NCBI GenBank assembly: GCA_051653605.1 | Contig: JBOFWL010000028.1 | Coordinates: forward strand, 62,001 to 126,000 | Direction: 5' to 3' | Source of the DNA: JBOFWL01 sp051653605 | Lineage (GTDB): Bacteria > Spirochaetota > Brevinematia > Brevinematales > Brevinemataceae | Length of the DNA stretch: 64,000 nt | Shown here: positions 1 to 8,241 of the stretch, in pieces | How positions within the stretch are numbered: position 1 is the stretch's first letter | Layout of the letters: each line of letters opens with the position of its first letter | The notes under the pieces: model-generated | The model's database searches: none | Told to the model about the DNA's origin: nothing | Seen by the model: the letters and a program-made list of their open reading frames with translations, nothing else | Position numbers and translations under genes: made by a program

Positions 1-197
1 CCAATATTTTCTGCTTCAGGATCATTAGGAATAATCGCCATATTCGCAGCATCTCCAATATTGCTTGGAGGGATTGTTGCTTGAATAATTTGTTGTTCTT
101 GATTATCTGCGACTGCTTCTTCTTGATCTTGAGCAAACACAAAAGAGGAAACCGCTAGAATAGCAATAAGGGCTAAAACTGCATTCTTATTTTTCAT
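1..197 (-). CDS. Exported protein, N-terminal part only (probable FlaA paralogue)
   Basis: The gene runs off the left edge, so only the first 65 codons are visible. They encode a signal peptide (basic MKNK start, hydrophobic core, FAQ cleavage site) followed by a Gln/Glu-rich stretch. An AGGAG ribosome site precedes the ATG at 197. It lies 14 bases downstream of the flaA gene on the same strand, so the two are co-transcribed. Paired flaA genes are common in spirochaetes, which makes a second FlaA sheath protein the best guess, but no FlaA core sequence is present in the visible part. Confidence 0.6.
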   Translation of the reverse strand, partial: MKNKNAVLALIAILAVSSFVFAQDQEEAVADNQEQQIIQATIPPSNIGDAANMAIIPNDPEAENI

Positions 198-211
198 GAT
201 ATGCTCCTGAA

Positions 212-1069
212 TTACCATAAGTCATTGGCAAGTTTTTCGCCATTGAATGTATCTGTAGAAACAAGTGTACTGGTTTGTAGAAGATCAAAATATACGTAGA
301 AGGAATCTACAGCTTCGGTAGGGAAACTCCACAACTTGATCATCTCAAAAGTAAGAGGCTGACTTGCAGGAAGACGTTTTCTACCTTGAACAACACTTGC
401 TGGGATAGTTGTACGTTTTTGACGCCATCCTGTATAGCGAAGATCACCTAAATTAAAGCGGTATTGATAATTTTGGTAGTCGCGAAGATAAACTTCAACC
501 CACCAAGCATATTGTCCACCCCATGCCCACATAGTAATATCTGTAGCATGCCCTGTGAAAGGAATACGGTAGGGAACTGCTTCTGCATTAGGATCGGGAG
601 CAGTGGATTCTTCTGCATTTTCTGCAGCTTGACCATTCTGAGCTTGATTCTCTTTATCCATTAAATAGGGAGCAACTTCAATCCAGTTGTAACCTTGAAT
701 AAAAAACTGAGCCTTGACGCCCAATACATACTTTTGAGGCTCTGCAGTATCAAGATTAATCCCTAAAGGCACATCCTCTGTATAACGCACGGCATTTTTT
801 TCAGGATCGGGATTAGACATAACAGGTCGTGGCTCTTGTTGTGCTTCTTGACCTTCGGTGTTCTCCTCTTCAGCAGTTTCTTTTACTTGAACTGCCGTAT
901 CGGAAAAGCGAGGTTTCCAAACGATCGATCTAGCGCTATCAACACTATCTCCGAAGTCGGAAAGAGTGAAGTTACGCTGAATGTAGTTGGTTGAGAAAGG
1001 TTGCGCAAACGCAAATCCTGTTCCTAAACATATAACGGCTAAAAGCAGTTGAAGATTTGCCCTTTTCAT
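212..1069 (-). CDS. flaA: Periplasmic flagellar filament outer-layer protein FlaA
   Basis: A 285-residue exported protein with a cleavable signal peptide (about residues 1-22, ending AFAQ). After an acidic Glu/Gln-rich spacer (about 60-90), the second half matches the FlaA family: a Trp-rich stretch, then GDLRYTGWRQKRTTIP, and a C-terminal segment of the form FYVYFDLLQ followed by TDTFNGE. FlaA coats the FlaB core of spirochaete periplasmic flagella. It is first in a unit with the gene at 1-197. A 10-bp hairpin (1091-1115) lies in its leader upstream of a GAAGGAG ribosome site. The acidic insert after the signal peptide is longer than I expect for FlaA. The family call is firm; the paralogue number is not assigned. 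Confidence 0.85.
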   Translation of the reverse strand: MKRANLQLLLAVICLGTGFAFAQPFSTNYIQRNFTLSDFGDSVDSARSIVWKPRFSDTAVQVKETAEEENTEGQEAQQEPRPVMSNPDPEKNAVRYTEDVPLGINLDTAEPQKYVLGVKAQFFIQGYNWIEVAPYLMDKENQAQNGQAAENAEESTAPDPNAEAVPYRIPFTGHATDITMWAWGGQYAWWVEVYLRDYQNYQYRFNLGDLRYTGWRQKRTTIPASVVQGRKRLPASQPLTFEMIKLWSFPTEAVDSFYVYFDLLQTSTLVSTDTFNGEKLANDLW

Positions 1070-1090
1070 TCGGGTACTCCTTCTTATTGC

Positions 1091-1115
1091 TTTAGACGGG
1101 GGTATCCCGCCTAAA
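1091..1115 (-). repeat. Hairpin in the flaA leader
   Basis: TTTAGACGGG and CCCGCCTAAA flank a 5-base loop, giving a 10-bp stem with one G-U pair in the minus-strand RNA. It sits about 20 bases upstream of the flaA ribosome site and has no U tract, so it is more likely an mRNA-stabilising 5' hairpin than a terminator. Confidence 0.5.
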
Positions 1116-1198
1116 ACGTATTATTTTAAAATCTGTTTTGCAATCTTATCGACATTTTATCCTAATTACTAAAGTACAACGAAAGAAAAACTCTCAAA

Positions 1199-2014
1199 TT
1201 AATCTATCCGAATTGTAATAGGTTTCGTGCCACCCCAGTAGCGTCCGCCAGAGGCGATGACTCTTCCATTCTTATCTTTATAATCGTAGGCCATATAGAT
1301 ATTGTAAGAGCCTCTCGCAAGGAAGGTCCCCCTTGTATTTGCAGCGTTCCAATATCGCGTGAACTGTGCTTGGCCATTGAAAATATCAAAATTGCGTGCA
1401 AAGCCAATAAGATTTCTCGAATTCATCACGGGGCGAGCCGAGCCTGCAGGCACAGCATAAAGAGAAACGTCGGCGAATGTAGCAGTACGATTTTGAAGAA
1501 CCACCGTTACCTTTTTAGTAGAACGAGGCGATACTCTTTGTCCAGCGCGATCATTACCTACGATAATCCATGTCCCAGATGTTGTTGCAGCAACGGGGCG
1601 TGGGGCACGTGGCTTTGTAGCTTTCGGAGCAGCAGCAGGTCGAGGTCTCTCGACGATGGGTTCAGGCATTGCCATTGGAGGCTCGATAATGGGCTCTATA
1701 GGAATAATCACTTGATCCGATGTATAGGCCATATCTTGCTCTCTGCTTTGAGCTTGCGCCATCAACTGTGGATTAGAAGATACTTGTGGATCATCAAAAA
1801 TCCCCCCTCTATTGGGGTCGGGGTTGGTACCTCCAGCAATATCAATAAGGGCAAGTGCATTTGTGATATTGGGATTATCGGCAACAGCTTGAGCATCTTG
1901 CTGAATAAGCCCAATAATTTGAGCTGTATCTGCGGGAGGAACTGCCTCTCCACCGCACGAAGCAACCATAAGCACCAATAGTAGTGCTGATGCGGTAACC
2001 AACGTGTTTTTCAT
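1199..2014 (-). CDS. Lipoprotein of unknown function
   Basis: A 271-residue protein with a lipoprotein signal peptide: basic start, hydrophobic core and a lipobox ending VASC at about residue 20. Residues 25-90 are low-complexity and Asn/Asp/Gln-rich. Residues 115-145 are Pro/Ala/Arg/Lys-rich and look like a periplasmic linker. The last 120 residues form a compact basic, Gly/Arg/Tyr-rich domain that I do not recognise. It has its own promoter (2047-2075) and lies upstream of flaA in the same orientation, separated by a 129-base gap. A link to the flagellar periplasm is suggested only by position. Confidence 0.75.
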   Translation of the reverse strand: MKNTLVTASALLLVLMVASCGGEAVPPADTAQIIGLIQQDAQAVADNPNITNALALIDIAGGTNPDPNRGGIFDDPQVSSNPQLMAQAQSREQDMAYTSDQVIIPIEPIIEPPMAMPEPIVERPRPAAAPKATKPRAPRPVAATTSGTWIIVGNDRAGQRVSPRSTKKVTVVLQNRTATFADVSLYAVPAGSARPVMNSRNLIGFARNFDIFNGQAQFTRYWNAANTRGTFLARGSYNIYMAYDYKDKNGRVIASGGRYWGGTKPITIRID

Positions 2015-2046
2015 TGTCTATCTCCTGCGTACTGCTAAAGCACTAC

Positions 2047-2075
2047 ATGATAATATTTTTTTTATGTTTGGTCAA
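2047..2075 (-). promoter_or_regulatory. Sigma-70 type promoter of the 1199-2014 lipoprotein
   Basis: On the minus strand TTGACC (2075-2070) and TATCAT (2052-2047) are separated by 17 bases. The start codon at 2014 is about 25 bases beyond the expected transcription start. Confidence 0.6.
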
Positions 2076-2199
2076 GCATATTTTCTTTTTTTTTATCAAT
2101 ATTTTGTACAAACATTAAAGAAGAAGAATTCTGGTCTTTTCATTTTAAAGAAAATATGCTACAATAAGTCTTTGGAAAAACCCTTATAGAAGGTATCGC

Positions 2200-2808
2200 A
2201 TGAAAAGTCCTTTTTCTTTAGTAATCGCAACCCAAAATTTACATAAAATTGAGGAGATCCGCCAAATATTGCCCTATCCCATCATCTGCCCTCAAGAAAA
2301 AAAGGATATCCCCGAAACAGGAGCAACTTATGTTGAAAATGCGCTTATCAAAGCACGTGCTTGGGCTCAGCATTATCCAAACTCTTTCATTCTAGCCGAC
2401 GACAGCGGAATCGAAGTAGACATCCTAAATGGTGCCCCAGGCGTTATTTCTGCCGATTGGGCGGGGCCTGCGTCTTCTTAAGAGCTATTAATTAGTAAAA
2501 TGTTAAATGAGATGAAAGAAGTGCCTATGGCGGAGCGTGGTGCCTCTATGGTATGCACAATGCTTTTGCTTGCTCCTAAGGGTGGGATATTTGTTAGTAG
2601 AGGGGAAACCCGAGGCCGGATCGCCCAGCAAGCTCGAGGAATACAAGGTTTTGGTTTCAATCCACTCTTTCTAAGCGCCGACTTCGGCTACGAAAAAACC
2701 TTTGCCGAGCTTAGTGCCGAACAACGAAACAGTATTTCTCATCGTAGTCGAGCACTTAGCGGTATTCGCGATTTTCTCAGCAACAACGCTTACCACATTT
2801 TTTTATAG
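2200..2808 (+). pseudogene. rdgB: RdgB/HAM1-type dITP/XTP pyrophosphatase, interrupted by an in-frame TAA
   Basis: The frame from ATG 2200 gives the N-terminal half of a non-canonical purine NTP pyrophosphatase: ATQNLHKIEEI substrate loop, ETGATYVENALIKA, ADDSGIEVD. It then meets TAA at 2479-2481, just after GVISADWAGPASS. The same frame continues without a shift as ELLISKML and keeps the later motifs (GFGFNPLF, SHRSRAL) to a stop at 2808. Apart from the one stop the reading frame is about 202 codons, normal for the family, and nothing seems to be missing. This could be a recent nonsense mutation, a sequencing or assembly error, or less likely readthrough. An internal ATG at 2500 has no convincing ribosome site. 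RdgB normally removes dITP and XTP from the nucleotide pool. Confidence 0.8.
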
Positions 2809-2826
2809 TATTTTAAGGAGTATTCC

Positions 2827-3630
2827 ATGTCTATTCCCCGTCTGATTGCCCAATACCTCGGCGATGAGTTTCCTCTTTCTCCCGAAGAAATAGCTGCCAG
2901 CACCCCTACTCGCCCAGCAGATGCTCCTGTAGCAAAAGTGGCGGCTTCTTCTCCCTCACCAGAAAAAATAATAGCAACGCCTCAAACGCCTAAAAAGCCT
3001 AGTGTGGCTCCCGTTGCGATGGTTGATCAAAGTGCTTCTAAAAGTGTATCTATAGAAGGAAAAGTTGGAGTGCCCGACGACCCAGAATTAAAAGAACTCT
3101 ATATCGATTGTCTTAAAAATCTTAATTATGGGCTTGTTGAAACGGCAACAAACCTTGTTTTTGGTAGTGGAAGCCGTCATGCATCCGTGATGATTATCGG
3201 CGAAGCCCCTGGTGCAGATGAAGACGAGCAAGGCGTACCTTTTGTGGGCAGGTCAGGCTCTTACATGATGGATGTCTTTGCCAAGCATGGAATTACCCGA
3301 GATAATGTTTATATTGCTAATATTGTTAAACATCGTCCACCCAACAATCGTCCTCCTCAGGCAGCCGAAATCGAAGCCTGTGTACCTTATTTAGTAAAGC
3401 AAATCAATCTTATCAAACCTAAATTATTGGTTACAGCTGGCAATTTTGCCTGTAAATTTATTCTTCAAACGGAAACGGGTATTACCAAAATGAGAGGGCA
3501 AGTTCATGAGAGCGCCTACGGAAAGGTGTTTCCAATTTTACACCCATCTGCAATTATTCGAGGGGCCTATCCAAAAGATTTGTTTGAAGGGGACGTCGAA
3601 AAAATTGCGGAAATCATCCGCACTCTGTAG
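2827..3630 (+). CDS. Family-4 type uracil-DNA glycosylase with incomplete Fe-S ligands
   Basis: A 267-residue protein that would excise uracil from DNA. Residues 1-85 are a Pro/Ala/Lys-rich tail. The glycosylase core follows: GEAPGADEDEQGVPFVGRSG (about 125-144), the NIVKHRPPNNRPP strand (about 165-177), EIEAC and the C-terminal HPSAIIRG loop. Family-4 enzymes usually hold a 4Fe-4S cluster with four cysteines. Here only C95 and C185 are retained, while the expected partners are N98 and H169. The ribosome site is AAGGAG, and the stop codon overlaps the priA ribosome site, so the two are co-transcribed. The related SPO1 polymerase-like group is another possible label. Confidence 0.85.
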   Translation: MSIPRLIAQYLGDEFPLSPEEIAASTPTRPADAPVAKVAASSPSPEKIIATPQTPKKPSVAPVAMVDQSASKSVSIEGKVGVPDDPELKELYIDCLKNLNYGLVETATNLVFGSGSRHASVMIIGEAPGADEDEQGVPFVGRSGSYMMDVFAKHGITRDNVYIANIVKHRPPNNRPPQAAEIEACVPYLVKQINLIKPKLLVTAGNFACKFILQTETGITKMRGQVHESAYGKVFPILHPSAIIRGAYPKDLFEGDVEKIAEIIRTL

Positions 3631-3638
3631 GAGTTTTT

Positions 3639-5633
3639 GTGCTTGCAGAAGTTGCTATTAATGTTCCTCTTTATAGTACGTTTCACTATCGTGTTCCCGA
3701 AGCTTTCCACGAAACTCCTCTAGAATTTCGCCGTATTGAAGTGCCCTTTGGCAGACGAAAAGAGATTGGGCTCGTGCTTCGACTTATCAACGAAGAAGAA
3801 ATAAAAGATCAACTAGAAGGAATTACTCTTAAAGAATTTCACGCCCTACTCGATGAAGATGCCATTTTCACGCCAACGCTTCTTTCTCTGGCTCGAAGAA
3901 CAGCAGACTATTATTTCACCCCAGTTGGAGAAATGATCTTCAGTATGTTGCCAACCCTCACTAAGAAATTAAAGCCCTATCAAAATCCTCACCCAGAAAG
4001 TTATCAACTATTCGAACCCAACGAAGAACAACAAGAAGCCTTTGATATAATGAAAGAATTTGTTGGCACTCAAAAAAGTTTTTTGCTGCAAGGAGTTACG
4101 GGCAGTGGAAAAACTGAAGTTTACAAAATGCTTGCCAGAGAAGCACTTGCACAAGGGAAAGATATCATCATCATGGTGCCGGAAATAGCACTTACCGACC
4201 AAACATTACGTCGTTTCACTGAAGAATTTGGAAGTCAAACAGCTCTTTTTCATAGCAGGCTCAAACCTGAAGAACGAGCAGCCGAGTGGATGCGAGTAAT
4301 TAAAGGAGAAGCCAAACTTGTCGTTGGGCCGCGTAGTGCCATTTTCGCCCCTTTTTCCAATCTTGGCTTGATTATCATGGATGAAGAACACGATCCCTCG
4401 TATAAAGCAGGTAGTACGCCTAGATATCATGCGCGAGGCGCCGCTTTTTTGCGTAGTGCAGCCGAAAAAGCCCTACTTGTCTTTGGTTCTGCAACTCCAT
4501 CTCTAGAAACTCGCTACGCTGCATCTACTGGAACCATTGGTCATATCCGATTATTCAATCGTTACGGCTCGAAACCCCTTCCTAAAGTAGAAATTGTCGA
4601 CCTCACGAAGGAAAAATCCGGAAATAATCTTATCTCTCCCCAACTTCTTAAGGGTTTGATGAGTGGGCTTGCCGAACACAGCCAAAGTCTTATTTTTCTT
4701 AATCGTCGAGGATACGCCCCCTCGCTTCTCTGCCAAGATTGTGGCTATTTTTTCAAATGCCCCCACTGTGATGTTGGGATGACCTATCACAAAAGTCAAG
4801 CGAGCGTTCGTTGTCGCTATTGCGGATTCGAAGATCGAGCCCCCAGCACTTGCCCCGAATGTGGAAGTTTAGATATTAAAGAGATTGGACACGGAACGGA
4901 AAAACTTGAGGAAAGCCTTTTAGAGCTTCTACCCAGCGCAAGAATCCTCCGCCTCGATCTAGACACAGCCCGAAAAAAAATGGGAACAGAAAACATCCTT
5001 CGAGCCATGCACCAAGGCGAAGCTGACATTCTTGTAGGAACCCAAATTATCGCAAAAGGGCATGATCTTGCAAAAGTAACGCTTGTTGGAGCATTATTAC
5101 CAGACATTATGCTATCTTTACCCGATTTTAGAGCCTCTGAACGCACTTTTTCACTGTTAACTCAGGCAGCAGGGCGTTCTGGTCGCCGAGATAAAGTGGG
5201 AAAAGCCATTATTCAAACATATTTACCTAATCATGAAGCAATATTATCTGCTGCAAAGCACGATTACGAAGAATTTTATAAAAAAGAAATACTTATTCGT
5301 AAAGAATTTGGGTATCCCCCCTTTACGCGAATGGGTCGCGTTGTATTTCGCTCTACCGACCTCACCATACTTAAACCCTTCATCGAAAAATTACGTTCAG
5401 CTCTCTCCCGCCATAAAGAAACTCGAACATCGCGAGGGCTAGAATTATTAGGGCCATCACTATGCCCTATCGAAAAAATAAATAATTATACCCGCTACCA
5501 TATCTTGTTGAAAGCAGCGTCGCATCATGTTATTTTACAAGAAGTTAAAGCCTTAAAAAGATATTTTAATTCTCAAAAAGTGAAAGAAAAAATTAAAATG
5601 GAAATAGATATCGACCCAACTCAAATACTGTAA
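3639..5633 (+). CDS. priA: Primosomal replication-restart helicase PriA
   Basis: A 664-residue 3'-5' helicase that reloads the replisome at stalled forks. The Walker A motif GVTGSGKT is near residue 151 and the DEEH Walker B motif near 248. Eight cysteines in CxxC pairs (about 365-415) form the two zinc sites typical of PriA. The later helicase motifs are present (GTQIIAKGHD, QAAGRSGR). The start is GTG at 3639 with a GGAG ribosome site overlapping the previous stop; no better ATG exists. It is a little shorter than the roughly 730-residue E. coli protein, mainly at the N-terminus. Confidence 0.95.
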   Translation: MLAEVAINVPLYSTFHYRVPEAFHETPLEFRRIEVPFGRRKEIGLVLRLINEEEIKDQLEGITLKEFHALLDEDAIFTPTLLSLARRTADYYFTPVGEMIFSMLPTLTKKLKPYQNPHPESYQLFEPNEEQQEAFDIMKEFVGTQKSFLLQGVTGSGKTEVYKMLAREALAQGKDIIIMVPEIALTDQTLRRFTEEFGSQTALFHSRLKPEERAAEWMRVIKGEAKLVVGPRSAIFAPFSNLGLIIMDEEHDPSYKAGSTPRYHARGAAFLRSAAEKALLVFGSATPSLETRYAASTGTIGHIRLFNRYGSKPLPKVEIVDLTKEKSGNNLISPQLLKGLMSGLAEHSQSLIFLNRRGYAPSLLCQDCGYFFKCPHCDVGMTYHKSQASVRCRYCGFEDRAPSTCPECGSLDIKEIGHGTEKLEESLLELLPSARILRLDLDTARKKMGTENILRAMHQGEADILVGTQIIAKGHDLAKVTLVGALLPDIMLSLPDFRASERTFSLLTQAAGRSGRRDKVGKAIIQTYLPNHEAILSAAKHDYEEFYKKEILIRKEFGYPPFTRMGRVVFRSTDLTILKPFIEKLRSALSRHKETRTSRGLELLGPSLCPIEKINNYTRYHILLKAASHHVILQEVKALKRYFNSQKVKEKIKMEIDIDPTQIL

Positions 5634-5665
5634 AATCTATTTTTCTTTTTAGTTTAAAATTTAAC

Positions 5666-5694
5666 TTGATTTTATTATGCAAATATGTTATACT
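5666..5694 (+). promoter_or_regulatory. Promoter of the DEAD-box helicase gene, with a long 5' leader
   Basis: TTGATT (5666-5671), 17 bases, then TATACT (5689-5694) preceded by TGT, making an extended -10. Transcription from about 5701 would give a leader of roughly 118 bases before the TTG start. The leader holds a GGGG-CCGT-CCCC hairpin and a CGGC/GCCG hairpin. Structured leaders are typical of cold-inducible RNA helicase genes. Confidence 0.7.
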
Positions 5695-5817
5695 AGCGCA
5701 ATATCAATTTCCAAGTATTATTCCACAGGGGCCGTCCCCAACCTAGAATTTCCCTTTTTTTCGGATGCGGCTCATGGAAGATGCCGATTTTGCTAAATTT
5801 TTGTCTAGGAGCCATAT

Positions 5818-7437
5818 TTGAGCCACGCTACATTCGATTTGGAACGAACGTTCGCAGATCTTAACCTACCTGAGGATATATTCAGGGCTATCAACGATTT
5901 AGGGTACACAAACCCAACCCTTATTCAATCAAAATCTCTTCCTGCTTTAATGGATGGAATGGATGTCATCGGACAAAGTCATACTGGGTCAGGAAAAACC
6001 ATCGCTTTTGGAATTCCTGCACTTGAAGCTATCGACCTCAATCTTAACGCGCCACAAATTCTGGTAATGTGCCCAACTCGTGAGCTTGCAAATCAGGTTG
6101 CCGAAGAAATCGGGCGCCTTGCAATCCACCGTCGCAAACTAAAAATCACCTCTGTTTATGGTGGAACATCTATCGAGCGTCAAATCAAAACACTTGCACG
6201 CGGAGTGCATATTGTTGTTGGAACACCAGGACGTATTCTTGACCATATCGATCGAGGAACGATTCAACTTGGTCAAATTAAAATGGCCATCCTTGATGAA
6301 GCAGACCGAATGCTTGACATGGGTTTTGTAGATGATATTAAAACGATTCTTTCCGAATCGCCTACGGAACGTCAAACCGTGTTATTTTCAGCGACAATGC
6401 CTCGCCCTATCATGGATATTGCTCGTCAATTTCAAAAAAACCCCCTCCATATTAAAATGGAATCAGCAATGCAAACAGCGCCTAGGGTTGAACAATTTGC
6501 CTTAGACGTCAGTGAGCACCAAAAAATTGAAGCTGCTTCGCGTATTCTTAAAATGGAAAATCCTCGCCTTGCATTGGTATTCTGTAATACCAAACGTAAA
6601 ACTGATGAAGTTGTTGCGTCTCTGCAAAGTATGGGTATTTTTGCAGATGGTCTCCACGGAGATATGAAGCAAGCCCAGCGTGATTCTGTGATGCATAAGT
6701 TTCGTCAAGGAACAATCGAAGTTCTTGTGGCAACGGACGTTGCGGCTCGTGGTCTGGATGTGGATAACGTTGATCTCGTAATCAATTACGATTTCCCTCA
6801 AGATCCTGAACAATATGTTCACCGTATTGGTCGAACAGGGCGAGCAGGGCGTGCAGGAAAGAGTTATGCCTTTATGGGTAGACGTGACCGTTTTCAGCTC
6901 AACATCCTCAAACGTACAACTAAATCAGAACCTCAAATGATGAAAATGCCCTCGCAGCAAGATGTCGACCGCATCCAAGCAAGTCGCACCATCGAAAAAT
7001 TGCGAGAAACCGTATTAAGTGAAGATATCAACCCTTACAAACAACGCGTGCAGGAGTGGGCAGAGATTGCCGATATCGATATGCACTCGATTGCTGCTGC
7101 TCTCCTCAAAATGCAGTCCGAAGACAGAGACGGCAGTGGTGGGGTAAAAAAGAAAGGGGCAAACAGTGGCTCTTATGGAGAAACTGGTGCCGAGCCAGGA
7201 ATGGTTCGCTTTTTTGTCAACGTTGGTCGAGTCAATCGTGTATCTCCAAAAGATATTATCATGGCTTTGGTTCGCGAATGCAACCTTAGCGGAAGCGATG
7301 TTGGCAAAATCAACATTTACGACAAATTCACCTTTTTTGAAGTGATGGACTCTAAGGCTGAAATAGCTCATAGTGGCTTACAGCGTGCCCGTATTTGTGG
7401 AGTAAACGCTAGCGTTGAACCAGCAAATCAAAAATAA
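5818..7437 (+). CDS. DEAD-box ATP-dependent RNA helicase (DeaD/CsdA-like)
   Basis: A 539-residue RNA helicase with the Q motif (about 20-45), SHTGSGKT Walker A, PTRELA, the DEAD box (LDEADRMLDMGF, near 160), SAT motif and HRIGRTGRAGR. The two RecA-like domains occupy about residues 5-370. A helical linker follows, then a C-terminal RRM-like RNA-binding domain of DbpA/CsdA type (about 460-535). It starts at TTG 5818 behind AGGAG. It probably acts in ribosome assembly or RNA unwinding at low temperature. It is followed by a strong terminator, so it appears monocistronic. Confidence 0.92.
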   Translation: MSHATFDLERTFADLNLPEDIFRAINDLGYTNPTLIQSKSLPALMDGMDVIGQSHTGSGKTIAFGIPALEAIDLNLNAPQILVMCPTRELANQVAEEIGRLAIHRRKLKITSVYGGTSIERQIKTLARGVHIVVGTPGRILDHIDRGTIQLGQIKMAILDEADRMLDMGFVDDIKTILSESPTERQTVLFSATMPRPIMDIARQFQKNPLHIKMESAMQTAPRVEQFALDVSEHQKIEAASRILKMENPRLALVFCNTKRKTDEVVASLQSMGIFADGLHGDMKQAQRDSVMHKFRQGTIEVLVATDVAARGLDVDNVDLVINYDFPQDPEQYVHRIGRTGRAGRAGKSYAFMGRRDRFQLNILKRTTKSEPQMMKMPSQQDVDRIQASRTIEKLRETVLSEDINPYKQRVQEWAEIADIDMHSIAAALLKMQSEDRDGSGGVKKKGANSGSYGETGAEPGMVRFFVNVGRVNRVSPKDIIMALVRECNLSGSDVGKINIYDKFTFFEVMDSKAEIAHSGLQRARICGVNASVEPANQK

Positions 7438-7452
7438 ACTTCTCTGAAAACA

Positions 7453-7490
7453 AAATCCCTCCTTGCTTGCAAAGAGGGATTTATTTTATT
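7453..7490 (+). terminator. Intrinsic terminator of the DEAD-box helicase gene
   Basis: AAATCCCTC (7453-7461) pairs exactly with GAGGGATTT (7474-7482) and is followed by a T-rich tail on the plus strand. Confidence 0.85.
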
Positions 7491-7491
7491 T

Positions 7492-7519
7492 AAAGTAAAG
7501 CCCCCTATTAATGGGGGCT
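7492..7519 (-). terminator. Intrinsic terminator of the 7564-7902 lipoprotein gene
   Basis: AGCCCCC and GGGGGCT (7499-7519) form a 7-bp stem. On the minus strand it is followed by TTACTTT and further T-rich sequence. It lies 45 bases past the stop codon. Confidence 0.75.
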
Positions 7520-7563
7520 GAACCTTTGAATTAAGATGTCTTTCTTATAATTTAATATAACTC

Positions 7564-7902
7564 TTAGTCGAGAGTTGCCTGAATAGCAGTACCACCATTC
7601 ACGGTGAAAGATCCAGATTTTTTATCTTCATTAAGAACAATAACAGTTTTAATGCTATTATCATCTTTATTTTGGTATTGTGCTTTAAGAGCTGAATCTG
7701 CTTTTTCAAATACAGCTTTAGAAGATCCCATTGTTACTTCTCGTCCATCTGAGTTAAATGTAGCAGATGCAGATCCCATAGTGGCTGTTCTACCTTTAAC
7801 AGCATCTAAAAATGCGCTTTCTTCCGCTGAAGGGGCAGTGGAACATGCTCCACCAACAAAAATAATAGCAGTTAATACTGCGAGGTTTTGTAAGACTTTC
7901 AT
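7564..7902 (-). CDS. Small lipoprotein of unknown function
   Basis: A 112-residue protein with a lipoprotein signal peptide (MKVLQNLAVL, lipobox ending GGAC at about residue 20). The mature part is Ala/Ser/Lys-rich with two similar TMGS(S/A) segments (TATMGSASATF and VTMGSSKAVF), suggesting a short internal repeat of beta strands. I recognise no family. The ribosome site AAGGAGG is near-perfect. About 240 bases of leader separate it from a consensus promoter, and that leader holds a terminator and alternative pairings (7984-8144), so expression may be conditional. Confidence 0.75.
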   Translation of the reverse strand: MKVLQNLAVLTAIIFVGGACSTAPSAEESAFLDAVKGRTATMGSASATFNSDGREVTMGSSKAVFEKADSALKAQYQNKDDNSIKTVIVLNEDKKSGSFTVNGGTAIQATLD

Positions 7903-7983
7903 TATAAGTCCTCCTTATTTATTCGAGGGTAACCAACCCAAACGTTATAGACATTATCTAGCGATACACTACAAGGAGGAATA

Positions 7984-8144
7984 AAAGAAAAAGCTCACAG
8001 GGTGTACGCTGGTTACCCTCTGAGCATAGGACTAAAAACACTGTCTTTCGCTTACAAAAGAACGCACTAACCGCTGTGAGCAGATATGCAAAAGAAAAAT
8101 ATAAAGAATATGCAAAAGACAACAAAATCAAGCAGAGAGTAACC
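7984..8144 (-). ncRNA. Structured leader or small RNA with overlapping alternative stems
   Basis: A consensus promoter places the start at about 8144. The first 12 bases (8144-8133) can pair with 8022-8011, with one wobble, closing the molecule. A second 10-bp stem joins 8121-8112 with 8051-8042. The 3' strand of the closing stem (8022-8015) is also the 5' arm of an intrinsic terminator (8025-8015 with 8003-7993, then a U-rich tail), so closing stem and terminator exclude each other. A third complementary copy lies near the ribosome site (7934-7925). This fits a transcriptional switch for the lipoprotein gene or an independent RNA of about 160 nt, for example a 6S-like RNA. No known riboswitch consensus was recognised. 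Confidence 0.55.
7985..8025 (-). terminator. Terminator inside the leader/small RNA
   Basis: Read on the minus strand, GCTCAGAGGGT pairs with ACCCTGTGAGC with a single mismatch around an 11-base loop. TTTTTCTTTT follows. It lies upstream of the lipoprotein start, so it either ends a small RNA or acts as an attenuator. Confidence 0.75.
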
Positions 8145-8150
8145 AGTGAA

Positions 8151-8180
8151 ATTATATCATATAATATATTATGTTGTCAA
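8151..8180 (-). promoter_or_regulatory. Consensus extended promoter of the structured RNA and lipoprotein
   Basis: TTGACA (8180-8175) and TATAAT (8156-8151) are 18 bases apart on the minus strand, with TGA just before the -10. This is one of the best promoters in the window. Transcription would begin at about G8144, exactly where the closing stem starts. Confidence 0.85.
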
Positions 8181-8211
8181 TACAAATTCTAGAATTATTT
8201 AGTAATGAGTA

Positions 8212-8235
8212 AAGCCCCCGCAAAAGCAGGGGCTT
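8212..8235 (-). terminator. Hairpin terminator after the HU gene
   Basis: AAGCCCCCGC and GCAGGGGCTT surround AAAA; there is one G-U pair on the minus strand. It lies 7 bases past the HU stop. The T run is better on the plus strand, so it may work in both directions. Confidence 0.6.
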
Positions 8236-8241
8236 AGTTTT

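Noticed and set aside
2479..2481. Stop-codon recoding (readthrough or code change) in rdgB
   Set aside because: TAA ends many intact genes in the window and no recoding signal is seen, so a mutation or read error is more likely.
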